Assembly (NCBI GenBank): GCA_963920765.1
Contig: OY987245.1
Coordinates: 3,240,727-3,304,726 of the forward strand
DNA: 64,000 nt
Reading direction: 5' to 3'
Source of the DNA: Ulota crispa
Taxonomy: Eukaryota > Streptophyta > Bryopsida > Orthotrichales > Orthotrichaceae
Shown: in pieces, positions 23,988 to 35,353 of the stretch
Position numbering within the stretch: position 1 is the stretch's first letter
How the letters are laid out: the number at the start of each line of letters is the position of its first letter
Program-made: the position numbers and the translations under genes
The notes under the pieces: model-generated
Told to the model about the DNA's origin: nothing
Seen by the model: the letters and a program-made list of their open reading frames with translations, nothing else
Database searches by the model: none

Positions 23988-24916
23988 TTAACCCTTTAAG
24001 GACCATACACATTTTCACAAAATTCATTGAAAACAAGGGCAACAAACTTAGATATGCACTTGAATCAAACATGGACCCAATTTGAATAATTCAACCATAC
24101 TAGTGGGAACTAGTAAGAGCACTTTGTTTACTATAAAGTATCAAGATTTCAACCAAATTTACCATTGGAGGTAAAATATTAAAATGATTGAGTGAGTTGT
24201 AGGTGAATAATCTCTAGTTTTTCATGCTTGTGTGGTTTTGAATGTTAATACTCTATAAAAGTTATACTTGAGAAGAGCCTTATATTTCTAAAAAGGAGGG
24301 TTGCCCACCTTTTCAATAAGTCTAGTTTCACACAAAATGGATAAAAATAGCAATCATAAGATGTAGCTAAGTGGACAAAAAGGATAAAATTTCCACTTTA
24401 TTTGTTATCCTAAAACAGTTTTACAAGAAATTTGATAAATGTCATGGAAAATCAAATTGGTGAAAACAATCAAGAATTGGCCTCAAATGTAGGGTGAAAT
24501 TTTTTAGAGATGAAATGACAACACCATTTCAATAAATCTTCAAATACTATAGTTATATTGTTATCATGGAGAGAAACAATCCAAGTTATTTTTTAAGCAA
24601 TTTAATTTTTTTAGGACCACACAATTGAGATATGGCGTTCTTCTTGGATGTGTGATGTATTGTATTATTGCTTTGATCCATCTTTGCCAAAAAATGAATA
24701 CGTATTTTGAGACTGTGCTATATAAATACCATTATTTGTCAACTCACTTACCCAATTCTTGATTGTTGTTTTTTTAGTTGAATGCAAAATTCTTGTGATC
24801 ACATGCCATTTTTCAAGACCAATTTCCAAATTTTTGAGCGGTTTTACTTTGTAGGCCAAAAACCACTCTCTTCAACCATATTCCAAAATATGGTTGCGTG
24901 GTCCTTGAAGGGTTAA
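23988..24916. mobile_element. 929-bp TTAA element in unit A0
   Basis: TTAACCCTTTAAGGACCATA opens at 23988, and cgtggtccttgaagggttaa closes at 24916. Units A (about 38770) and B (about 48630) carry the uninterrupted sequence at this place (tacgttttaaaa... followed by ttatttgctgcag or ttatatgctgcag), so the borders are confirmed by empty sites. No transposase frame; a 64-codon frame inside it is not recognisable. Confidence 0.85.
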
Positions 24917-25003
24917 AATTCTTTATTTGCTGCACGTGCAATGAACATGTTGTCTACCTATAGCATCCCCTAAAGTTCTCTTCGTACTTGCTGTATAGTA
25001 CTC

Positions 25004-25889
25004 GGAAGTAAACATGCGTACTGCCCTCTTTTGGCAGTGAAAAACTTGCCTAAAATTTGCATGATATAAAGTATAATTGACATTTTTTGTTTTGCATCAC
25101 AATTTTGTAATCCTTATGTAATCCCAAACAAGCATACCAAATTTTAGTTTCAGAAAATCCAAACTTCATTTTTAATGAAATTTTTTGTATCAAATTCATG
25201 GTTTGTACATGATAATTGATTGAAAAACATTGGTGATGAATTTTTGAGATTTAATTGCATGGGTGTATAGGTAGCATCCATATGCACATCCTCCATGCTA
25301 AAAAAAAGCCTCTTAAGCAACAAAAATGTGATCAAAGGATTTAGTTAATTTTAGTGTGACTTGTGATATGTTCAAAATTTTGTAAAATAGTTATTTTTAT
25401 TTTTGAACTTTTTTCTCACCAAGTAAACATAATATCATGTTCAAAGCCACAAATTTAGTCACAATGTATGAGTCAAATAGCAAAAATTGATTATCATTAA
25501 GAAATATCTCTTTTACAAAATTTTGGACATATCACAAGTCACACTAAGTCCTTTGAAGATCACATTTTTGTTGCTTAAGAGGTTTTTTTTTAGCATGGAG
25601 GATGTGCATATGGATGTTACGTATACACCCATGAAATCAAATCTCAAAAATTCATCACCAATGTTTTTCAATCAATTATCATGTACAAACCATGAAGTTG
25701 CTACAAAAAAATTCATTAAAAGTGGAGTTTAGGTTTTTTGAAACTGAAATTTGGTATGCTTGATAAGAATTGTATAAGGATTACAAAATTATGAAGCACA
25801 ACAAGAAAATGCCATTTATACCATGTATTATGCAAGTTACAAGGCAAGTTCTTTGGCTATCAAAATAGCTGGTACATATGTTTACTTCC
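25004..25889. mobile_element. 886-bp foldback element in unit A0
   Basis: Starts ggaagtaaacatgcgtac and ends with gtacatatgtttacttcc. The two arms, each about 380 bp, are inverted copies; they share cttgcctaaaatttgcatg-type, aagcataccaaattt and ggatgtgcatatgga stretches. The intervening 110 bp is unique. Units A and B lack it: their sequence runs directly from the tgctatac region into tagaagtcc. No clear target duplication. Two similar short open frames, one in each arm, are mirror images and not genes. Confidence 0.75.
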
Positions 25890-26099
25890 TCCAAATAGAA
25901 GTTCTGTAATTTCATTGTAAATAAAATTTGAAAATTGAGTGTATGCACTGAAGCAACTAAACATGGGAAAAGATAAAATCTTCTACTCCAAAAACAAGTC
26001 ACTTGAAAGTAATTCAAATGACAATTTCTATTCAAAACATTCAAGCACAATAGTCTTCCAAAAAATTCCAAGATGAAATCTCCTACACTAAGTATAGTA

Positions 26100-26376
26100 T
26101 TTAGGTTGCCTTAACAATTTGATTGCCCTACCTTGGAAAGTTACTACATAACTCATTACTTGACCACTTGGAGGCACATACAACTATCTAAATACTAAGA
26201 TTTTGCATAGTTTATGACTTGGAATCCAATAATTTGATTATTCGCAGCTTTGCTGTTGTTGATGGGCTCGTTAAAAACACAGTTCGTTGCAATAATTATT
26301 CATAAACGTTATTGTAGTGACAATAAGTGTTTATATGGTGTAAAATGGAGAGAAAGTAGTGTGGAGGCAACCTAAA
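26100..26376. mobile_element. MITE with TTTAGGTTGCC ends
   Basis: The left end tttaggttgcctt and right end ggaggcaacctaaa form an inverted terminal repeat around 277 bp. In unit B the flanking sequence continues without it (cctagttttgaactatttacag). The family was not identified. Confidence 0.6.
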
Positions 26377-26461
26377 CGCAATATTAATTGTAGTTTTAAA
26401 CCATTTACATAAACTTAGGTCGGTCAGCTCTAATTACAAAATCATCAAGCATAACTAATTT

Positions 26462-26712
26462 GCAACTCAGAAACAAAAGAAAGAGTTCAAAATCTCAACC
26501 GGCACGACCAAACCTGGAAGAGCAAGTGGCTAGGTCAGATTCTCCAAAACTTGAACAAACCAAATGGTTTTGCCGTCCCAAGGATGCCCCCCCATGGGCT
26601 CTGCAAGCACTGTTTCATTGTAAGACTCCACCACAGCAGGCTTTGTCATGGTTTGTGGAACTAATCCGTCGTTGGCGTACAAATTCAGATGGTAAAACCT
26701 GCACACTTTGAT
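26462..26712 (-). pseudogene. YEATS exon 5 fragment, unit A0
   Basis: Minus strand corresponds to exon 5 of the intact YEATS gene (49942-50126): a run like HLNLYANDGLVPQT followed by TKPAVVESYNETVLAEPM. It lacks exons 6 and 7, which were deleted between about 26455 and the gene X 3' flank, and upstream exons are absent because the duplication ends within intron 4 (about 26760). It cannot encode a YEATS domain. Confidence 0.8.
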
Positions 26713-26813
26713 CACAATAGTGAAAACCCAACTCCGTGACATTAATCCAACCGGTAATGCAAATCGAATTGGTTTTTTTTTTTGCAATTACCAAGTTCAC
26801 TACCTACAGTATA

Positions 26814-29786
26814 GTCATGGTTGCTACTTTGGGCAAGATTTGGCTGTTGGATAGCACATGCGGATATATGAACGTGTTCGTTCACACTTGTTTTTAATGA
26901 CATTTTTAGGGTTTTTGACCTAAAAATGAAGGAATCAAATTATTATTTTTCATTTTTATTACGTGATATGGTTTTGAATTCACACTTTGATTTCATGTTG
27001 GTGACAATGAGTGTCACTAGCATGTACAAAGTAAGTTTTTTTTTCATCATTTTTCATCATTTTTTGAAATCAATTATGATTTGACTACATTGGAGTGATT
27101 GAACGCACATGAGTTCAATTTGACAATTTGGGTCAGGGTCCAGGAAATATTTGAGATGTTTTGGTTGATTTCTTTCAATTCCCATATTGAACCAGTTTAT
27201 CAAGGAACTACTTTGGTTATTTTATCTATTTAATACTATAGATAAATTTTTAAAAGATTTTAAACTAGTTTTTCACCCAATGTTTATAAATTGCAAACGG
27301 TTTATTCTCATTTCAACCGGCTAGCTTTGAACTAGTGGTCAGTTCTTCCAAGACCTTGCTTTGGGTGGCCATGTGAGCGGACGGATGAGTGGTCCAATGT
27401 GCCAACCTCCAATGTGGCAACCATGCCTGTAATAGTTATAATTTGGTCAAATACGTGGAGCACCTCCTCCTTCTAGGGTTTTATAGGATTCCGAAAATAT
27501 TAACCACTTCCCTCTAACAATGTTATACTGAAATCAATAAAAAAAAGTTACCTTTTCTATGTGTTGCAGTTATGTGACAAGCTTTATACAACGTACAAAA
27601 TGTTGTTGAGCTGCAAAGTAAGTTCCATTTAGCATGGCATTAAAAGATTTGAGATAATCTTACATGGAAATGGAATTTTGCTGCAATTCTTACAAGCTTA
27701 TTGATTGGATGGCAGTATGGCACATGCATTGTAAATGAAATGGATTTTTAACAGAAACGAAACCCCCATTGGAACAATCTACTTGAATCTTTGGTACAAA
27801 CAACGTAAAAAGAAATCTTGGTTTACTAGCAAATTGGTTTTATTTCCACTAGTTTGAAAACATGCAAATGCAAAGGTTGTTAATTTTAACAAATAAAAAG
27901 CACCTAATCTAGTTTTCCACAACAGAGAGCAACTCCCATCTTGGACCAATGTGAATGAAAGCTCTATTTATCCAAGATTCCATATTAAAGTCCACATGCC
28001 AAATAGAGAAAGTACAATTTTGTCAAGTGTATCTCTAATTTGACGGGAGTATAAAGTTATTTTGCTGATTGTACACAAGTTATGCTAGTGGAAGGGTTTT
28101 CTTGTTTCTACATTAAAAAACACACGGGTAACAAGATGATTGTTGCATATTGTATTTACAAAAGTTATCAAACTCCCCCTATTACAGGGAGGAAGAGTTT
28201 GTATGGTGTTTTTGTAGGTGCCTCTTTTTGAAATACATTGCAAATGAATATTGACATCTTTTTCAAACAAATCAACATGCTCTAGATATCCATATAAAAC
28301 ACACAATTATTAGTTTCTTTTTATTGCTTGTCGTGTTTGAAATCTAGTATAAAATATGTTGGAAGGTTACATTCTTTGGGTTGATAATGAATGAAAACTT
28401 AGAATTTGAACTCTAAATGAAAATTTGGAATATGATTATGAATGATATTTGGAATATGATCACATGAAATTTGGAATTACATTATACATAAAATTTCCAC
28501 CATTTTATATCTCCAATCAACATATAAAATCCCATTTGTAGCATGAAAGCATCATATTATGGAATTGTGTGTAAATTTGTACAACTTTGTTAACAATACA
28601 TCCACATCATTGATTCAAGTTGAGGTTATAATGAGCTACTAGTAATCAACAATGACTATTACAAGGTTCACTTTTCAAAACATATGATTTTTATTTTAAA
28701 TATTCATTATGTGAAAACCTCACATTTCAATACATTCTTTTGGGCTAGTCAAACTTGATTGCATTGTCACGTGATGTTACATTGTGGCTATGCCACATCG
28801 GATATATTTCATTTGCGGATGATTTTTGTTTTTAGTAGTTTTGGGGAAGGTTAGGGCCTTTGGCACCTCATTTGTAGCCACTTAGGGTTTGGGGTTAGTT
28901 AAGGCACGTTACTTCCCTAACTTGGCATTCTTTGCCAAATCAAGTCTTGTGAGGTGTTTTTGAGAGAAAGTACGCTTGCTGTGTTTTCTTGAGTTTTATA
29001 CTATCTTTCACGTTTCTCTTTGCACTCTTGGATTCTCTTGTGATGGAGTGAGAGATAGCTTGACTGACGCTTAAGTGCTTAGGTTTTGTATCTTATCATT
29101 GAGAGCATGTTTGTATATATGTTTTTGGATTACATTTTTGTTTTTATTTGGTGTTAGTAATAATACATAATATGTTGTGTTTAGCAATATCTATTTATAC
29201 AATAGCATAGACTTTATACCAAATACAAAATTTATTTGCTTCATTCTTCAAAAACCCATTGTTATATTTTGTTATCACACAAAAATTAAATGTTTTATGA
29301 TCAATAGAAACAACTTGCCTTTGACTTTGAAAACAAAATCAAGAAATCTTAGCACTAGTTTGTGCAATACCCAAAACATGCCATGTTTTGATGCATTGAA
29401 ATCATGGTTGTCACATTAAGCCACCCGTATGCCTGCTTGCCGCTTGCCCGTATGCCTGAAGTGCCCGATTGAGGTCATGGTTCATCTAAGGAAGTCAACT
29501 CATAGTTGATTTAAAAAAATGGTACAAAATGATAAAAAAAACTTACTTCATACATGCTAGTGACACTCATTGTTGCTGACATGAAGGCAAGACATGGATT
29601 TAAAGCCATATCATGTAATAAAAATGAAAAATGGTAATTGATTCTTCCATTTTTAGGTCAAAAACCCTAAAAATGCTCTAAATAACACAAGCGGTTGGAC
29701 ATGTCCATTTGTCTTGTCTTTTTGGGCGTTTTGCTTGTGCTATCCGATAGCCTAAAGTTGCCCAAAGTAACAGCCGTGATTGAAAA
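26814..29786. mobile_element. About 3-kb element with ~300-bp terminal inverted repeats
   Basis: The left end (tcatggttgctactttgggcaa, 26814) and the right end (ttgcccaaagtaacagccgtga, to 29786) are inverted copies that continue inward for about 300 bp (gatagcac, tttttagg, cctaaaaatg, gacaatgagtgtcactagcatg and their reverse complements). The interior (27100-29480) shows no transposase. The element sits exactly between the end of unit A0 and the start of unit A. It looks like a long-TIR non-autonomous element of Mutator type. Target duplication not recognised. Confidence 0.6.
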
Positions 29787-29991
29787 ATTCTAACAATCAA
29801 TAACAAGTTTTTGACAATTGCTTCATATCCTAACAATGAGAACTACTCAAAATTGTTGAAATTTGCAAGAATAGATTCCTCACTTTAGCACTAGCTTGTT
29901 TTGTAAAACATGATCCTACTACACTTCCTCACATTTAATAAAGATGTTTTTTTTTGTCAATGCATGGTGTCTTTTAGATTAGAGGGCAATT

Positions 29992-31070
29992 GGAAAATGT
30001 AAACATTAGTTTTTTAGGTGATTGGCCTAAATTCATGGATAACAAACCAAGTTATCTAAAGGAATCCATGCTTTGAGTTTTTTGGAAATACAAAAAGAGC
30101 CTCACTTGTTACAAACCTCCCTAGGTCCGTAACTTCAATCATCCAGACACTCAATTAAAACAATAATCTATACACAATAAACTATAAAAGCTAGAAGGAG
30201 CTCAACCACCCGACCATTGAGAGAGATTAATTCCCAATAAGAATTAATCTCCTCACTCTCCAAGCCCCATCTTGTACTATCAATCTTTTCATAAAAATAG
30301 AATCACTTTAATTTTTTTTATCTTTCTATCTTTAAAATTCATCTCCAACCCTTTGCTAAGGCAAAACTCTTAGTTACATTTAGAACTATTCTAAATGTAA
30401 CTTATATCAAATCTTATCTTTTACTTGGAGTTATCTAGCTTCAAGTTCCACTCCTTGTCTTGTCAAATCTCATCTTTACTTGGAGTTGTCTAGCTCCAAG
30501 TTCCACTCTTTGTCTTGTCATCAAGTGTACATACCATGTCTTTGTCCTCAAGTTAGTACATCCTGTACCTTGTCCTCAAAGATGCATTCCATACACTTGT
30601 CATCAAGTTATCATGATACTTATCATCAAGTCATCCTAATACTTATCATTAAGGATACCATCCAATGCCTTTGTCCTCAAGTTAGTACATCGCGTACACT
30701 TGTCCTCAAAGGTGCATGTACACTTGTCCTGAAAAGTACATCTTGTACCTTTGTCCTCAAGTGTAGTATCCTTGTCATCCAAGTGGAGTTGTCTAACTCC
30801 AAATGAACAAATTCATCATCCAAAGATGTCCGCCTTCAAGGCTTTTCTCTTTGTCTACTAATTCACATTTCATTGTGCAATAGTTCATCCATCAATCATT
30901 CATCCACCAATCATTCATCCATCAACCATTCATCCATCAAGGATCATGACACATGGAAAATGTAAAAACTAGTTTTTTAAGTGATTGGCCTAAATTCATG
31001 GATAACAAACCAAAGTTATCTAAACGAATCCATGCTTTGAGTTTTTTGGAAATAAAAAAAAAGCCTCACT
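29992..31070 (+). mobile_element. Probable solo LTR (30107-30951) between 115-bp direct repeats
   Basis: An 845-bp insert begins tgttacaaacctccctaggt and ends ggatcatgaca (TG...CA). It has a TATA box (aaactataaaagc, about 30180). The flanks 29992-30106 and 30954-31070 are near-identical 115-bp direct copies; unit B has a single copy (about 42025-42150). The insert holds short tandem motifs (cttgtcctcaag-type words at 30535-30770; attcatccatca-type words at 30890-30940). No internal retroelement coding. The 115-bp duplication is far longer than an LTR target site and needs a separate explanation. Confidence 0.5.
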
Positions 31071-31231
31071 AAATGAATTTTGAAACATGGGCGTCACAAT
31101 GTTCTTGTACTTTTCTCCTTGAACAAATCAGGTACTTTGTCCTCTAGCCTAAAGTTTTGCACAAAGTTCTACTCTTGAGGTCAATTATTATTATTCTCTT
31201 TGCCAATAAACAGGGTCATTCATTTTTGAAT

Positions 31232-31376
31232 CACTAGAAGAAACCACTTGTCATACACAAGTGGTTCACAACAATTGCAAATATCCTAAACAACCATACG
31301 ATGACTCAATTATAGTCATTTAGGACATTTGCGGTTATTGTGAACTACTTGTTTAGGACATGCTTCTCTTCTAGTA
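31232..31376. mobile_element. 145-bp CACTA-type MITE
   Basis: CACTAGAAGAAACCACTTG opens at 31232; the right end is the inverted form (gcttctcttctagta, to 31376). It is flanked by AAT on both sides (31229-31231 and 31377-31379), the 3-bp duplication of CACTA elements. Unit B has the uninterrupted sequence at about 42305. It is nearly palindromic inside (gtggttcacaa and ttgtgaacta). Confidence 0.8.
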
Positions 31377-32289
31377 AATAAACATATTCCAACAACAAAA
31401 TATTTCTTATGTAGTATAGTTGTAACTTTTCTCATCACAACAAAAAATTCTCTAGTTTCCCTACTTTGTTTTATTTTGATAGCACTTATGACACCAACTT
31501 ACCCATTGCACCCTACTTGTGATTTTTCTGAAATTATACAAATTGAAATGTCAAGGTATTGCATCAACTTCCATATATTTCTTTCTTTTGTAAAGATATG
31601 AATTTTGCATAAGATAAATTAGCGAAGGTCTAGTTTTAATTCAATGATGAATTTTTTGGGCTGTAACAATTGAGGTTTTATGCATGTATTGGTGGAGGTG
31701 ATCAAATTAACCAACTGTGGCGTGTGTGTCATTGGCTAGATGGTTCATGAAGATTGAGCAATTCAGTATGTATGTTACACTAGAATTTATATTTGTGCTT
31801 TAGAACCTTTTGTAACTATGGATTTATAACAAATTTCTTCAAGGGGATTGATATGTCTACCACGCCCTTTCAACTATTCTACCACATCCCGGGGTAAATT
31901 TTAGATTTCTACCATCAAAAAGCTGAATTTGAGAATTTGGAGTTCAGATTTGGACTTAAAGACAGTGATTTAGTCTAGAATCACAAAAAGTTCTAATTTA
32001 ACAATACCCAATGAAATAGCTTCTCTTTTTTGTAAACAAAAGTAAAAGTAATACTTTTCCCCCAAGATAAGCAATTTCATTGGGTGTTGTTCAACTACAA
32101 CTTTTTTTTTATGGTTCTAAACAAAATCAAGGTCTCTAAGTCCAAATTTGAATTCCAAATCCTCAAATTCAACTATTTGATGGTAGAAATCTAAAATTTA
32201 CCTCGATCGTGTGGTAGAATAGTTGAAAGGGTGTGGTAGACATATCAATCCCACACACATATTGTATTTAGACCAATTTTGCATTTTGT

Positions 32290-33180
32290 GAGTTAAAAAC
32301 TGAAAGGGACTTTCAAACTTGTGGTTGAAAGTGAAAATAAATTGTTAGAGTCATATGGCCCACCTACATTGATTGAATTTTACTTATCGCAAATTCTTGA
32401 CAAGTTGAGGTATGTAAGTTCATTGTGTGGGAATAAATCCAAACAACTCTCACATGGATTGGATGCAGAGCCCTTGCGTGTTACGGAACTTCAAATGTGC
32501 ATTGTTATGGCAATGTCTTACATCATGGAACATAGAGGCTATGTTAAGAGAGAATGTTCTAAATTGTTCTTGCTCTAAAAGCTCATTTTAACTTAGAAAA
32601 GGAATTTGGAGTTTACAATATATCAACAATGAACATTTTTGTTATGGTTTGAGCATCTCATAATCTATCATTAACAATTTGTAGCTACTTCTTCAAAGAG
32701 TTTGGAAATTCTAAATCAGAGAGAAATTTTTGTAGTTTCTACTTGTCAATTAAAAAAATGACTACAAATTTGATTTACAAAGTGCAACCTCTTTTCCAAG
32801 TCTACGTCAATGCTTAGAGGGAAGCCTCACAAATGATCATCTTTACAAGCAAGGCTTTGCTTGTAAGCAATTACTTTTAACATGACACGCTGCAAATGAC
32901 AATAGAAATCCTACCACAAATTCCTACTTTATATTTTCAAAAAAAAGGACAAGGGTCTCATTGTGGATAATCTACTCAACAATTTAAGAGTTTATAGTTT
33001 ACTCAAACATTGTCTCAACCAACCAATGCTAAGAATAGCTTGAGTCTTTTGACAATTTCCACAGCGCCTCAACAAAACAAGAGAATGCAATCAAAGTCAC
33101 GATTGACATAACAAGTTACTTTACTTGTGGTCACATTTACAAAGAGTAAAACTTCTTTAGTAGTTGAGCCTAGGGTACGG
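32290..33180 (+). pseudogene. Possible old gag relic, unit A
   Basis: A frame at 32321-32578 reads ILDKLRYVSSLCGNKSKQ, SHGLDAEPLRVTELQ and AMSYIMEHRGYVKRECS, reminiscent of the capsid region of LTR-retrotransposon gag. Further on (about 33110) FTCGHIYKE resembles half of a zinc knuckle. Unit B carries the equivalent with other lesions (42780-43690), so it predates the duplication. Identification is tentative. Confidence 0.3.
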
Positions 33181-33386
33181 GGAGAACCGACATTTAGTGT
33201 GTTGCTAGTCGGTTGAAATTGCCAGTAAAAAATTGATTGAAACCTGAAACCACTTGAAAGAAAATCGGGCCAATTTTTTTGAAAAACAGTAATCATAGGA
33301 TATTACAGTAGAAATACAAGAAACAAAGAAGAAAATTCCAATCCATGCCCGTGGAAAAGAGGTTGAAGATTGAGAAATGCCAGAGT

Positions 33387-34659
33387 TTAACCCCTCAGCG
33401 TCCCAATGCCCCATATATCACCTCCTAAGATTTTAAAGCCTTATTTTGAGGGAATGGATCTAACTTTTTGATCTTGCTATAAACTACAATTATGAAGGCA
33501 TTCAAGTTGTTCATGCCAATGTAGTAATGGTAAGGAAAACCAAATGTTGTACAAGTGTTGCAAGAAATTTGATTGGGTGAAACACCATACGGGGAGTGGT
33601 GGCAAGCACACGGGGCGTGGTGGCAAGCACACGGGGCGTGGTGGCAAGCATATGGGGAGTGGTGGCAAGCATATGGGGAGTGGTGGCAAGCATATGGGGA
33701 GTGGTGGCAAGCACACGGGGAGCTGTGGCAAGCACACGGGGAGTGGTGGCAAGCAGATGGGGAGTGGTGGCAAGCATATGGGGAGTGGTGGCAAGCATAT
33801 GGGGAGTGGTGGCAAGCAGATGGGGAGTGGTGGCAAGCATATGGGGAGTGGTGGCAAGCATATGGGGAGTGGTGGCAAGCATATGGGAGTGGTGGCAAGC
33901 ATATGGGAGTGGTGGCAAGCATATGGGGAGTGGTGGCAAGCATATGGGGAGTGGTGGCAAGCATATGGGGAGTGGTGGCAAGCATATGGGGAGTGGTGGC
34001 AAGCATATGGGGAGTGGTGGCAAGCATATGGGGAGTGGTGGCAAGCATATGGGGAGTGGTGGCAAGCATATGGGGAGTGGTGGTAAGCATACGGGGCATG
34101 GTGGCAAGCAAGGTTTTACAAGTTGCAACCGGCCAATGTCCCTTGCAAGCTTCCTTGTGTAAGTTTTGTGGTAGCGGCAAAGTTGTTGGCAAGGGTTGAA
34201 GCATGTTTTAGATCCTTATTATGGCAATCGTCACCAACTGTGCCGGTCATTGTTTTCCATGTAATAGCAATTTGAAGCCCAAAAACTTGACATAAAAAGA
34301 AGTGTAATCTTCAATAAATTATTAGTGTGTGCATTCACATATAATCTTACTGCTCAAAAAATTTGAGATGAATTTGGGGCTTATAGAATTTTGTAAAATT
34401 CATCAAATAGCAACTACATACCAAGAAATGAGATTTTGTCATCACATGTTGTTTGATCAAATGTTATAATCTCCCATCTCTTGCAGTGAATTGTTCCCAA
34501 AATTTGCAAACCATTTTTTAAGTAGGTTATCCACTATTTTCGATGGTCACTTTTTGTGGATCATCCGATTGATCGAGATACTCAAATACGATGCATCAAA
34601 GTTGCCGGTCTCCAAAAACCATGATTTTGGTGAAATTGGCCTGAGCACTCAGGGGTTAA
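33387..34659. mobile_element. 1273-bp TTAA element carrying a minisatellite, unit A
   Basis: Opens TTAACCCCTCAGCGTCCC at 33387 and closes gagcactcaggggttaa at 34659. The outside sequence (aatgccagag / tagtgaaggtaaaat) equals that around the element at 44665-45038 in unit B (aatgccggag / agagtgaaggtaaaat). Inside lies a 21-bp minisatellite. No transposase. Confidence 0.8.
33591..34110 (+). repeat. 21-bp minisatellite, about 25 units
   Basis: The unit is ggggagtggtggcaagcatat with variants (gcg for gag, cacac or cagat for catat). Two adjacent units near 33884-33925 have lost one G (20 bp). As 21 is divisible by three, all six frames stay open for long distances and give heptapeptide repeats on both strands; the two 20-bp units shift every frame. 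I read it as non-coding. The G-rich strand has regularly spaced GGGG and GG runs. Confidence 0.9.
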
Positions 34660-35059
34660 CTAGTGAAGGTAAAATATCTCCCCGCACGGTACTTAGGCCT
34701 TTGGCAGCCAGAGAACAAAGAGAACCAAAAAACAATAGAAAGTCAGCCAAATGAAATATGCAAAAAACTAATTAAAATTACATTTATCGGCTAAAAACTG
34801 ACTACATTTCTGCAAAATTTGCCAGTGCAGCCATTGAAAAAACCGAATGAGAAATATAGGCTTTTTGCCAAAGGAGCTCAAAATCTCCCCGCACACTGCT
34901 CTGGCCTCTCGAGCGCGTAAACTGTCGGTACACAAAATGTGGACGGTGGATCACAGAAATTATAACTTTTTTTAATCTGCATGGTAGCCTTGGCCAAGAA
35001 GGGCGAGGCACCTCAGCACAAATTCTCCCCCAAGACCACTTGCACCCTCCCCTCTCCCC

Positions 35060-35315
35060 ACTCCCCTCTCCCCTCCCCTCTCCCCACTCCCCTCTCCCCT
35101 CCCCTCTCCCCACTCCCCTCTCCCCTCCCCTCTCCCCACTCCCCTCTCCCCTCCCCTCTCCCCACTCCCCTCTCCCCTCCCCTCTCCCCACTCCCCTCTC
35201 CCCTCCCCTCTCCCCACTCCCCTCTCCCCTCCCCTCTCCCCACTCCCCTCTCCCCTCCCCTCTCCCCACTCCCCTCTCCCCTCCCCTCTCCCCACTCCCC
35301 TCTCCCCTCCCCTCC
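35060..35315 (+). repeat. 26-bp polypyrimidine minisatellite before gene X-A
   Basis: About ten units of 26 bp (the start is actcccctctcccctcccct, then ctcccc) at 35060, 35086, 35112 and so on to 35294, ending about 30 bp before the TATA box. The purine strand is AGGGG/AGAGGGG throughout, so it has dense G-quadruplex potential and is a polypurine-polypyrimidine tract able to form triplex DNA. The long frames in it on both strands are artefacts of the repeat. It replaces a different, shorter CT repeat at the same place in unit B. Confidence 0.9.
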
Positions 35316-35345
35316 CCTGCCTCCCCTCGTCCTCCAGGGTGCCTG

Positions 35346-35353
35346 TATATTAA
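35346..35353 (+). promoter_or_regulatory. TATA box of gene X, unit A
   Basis: tatattaa directly after the CT-rich tract and before a conserved leader (ctccactcaggctttt). The same position in unit B reads tatataat. Confidence 0.5.

Larger units (their letters stand above)
23180..26760 (+). repeat. Segmental duplication unit A0 (leftmost, most decayed)
   Basis: Aligns with the gene X 3' flank and YEATS 3' region of units A and B. For example, the gcgtggatgacatgagatgtt run at about 23350 matches about 38640 and 48515; the catggagtagtcaagagagatga run at about 23950 matches about 48615; tatgcactgaag at about 25943 matches 48800; and YEATS exon 5 at 26462 follows. The gene X coding region is absent. 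Three insertions (23988-24916, 25004-25889, 26100-26376) and a deletion that removed YEATS exons 6 and 7 explain the differences. Confidence 0.75.

Noticed and set aside
25150-25732. Two similar short proteins on opposite strands (MEDVHMD-containing)
   Set aside because: They are mirror-image frames in the arms of one foldback element.
33425-34204. Long overlapping frames on both strands (up to 259 codons) with heptapeptide repeats such as GSGGKHM, EWWQAYG or LATTPHM
   Set aside because: They exist because the minisatellite unit is 21 bp, a multiple of three. No frame is favoured by synonymous variation, and two 20-bp units shift all frames.
33591-35315. Regular repeats that could suggest a CRISPR array
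   Set aside because: Units are contiguous with no unique spacers, and the context is nuclear eukaryotic DNA.
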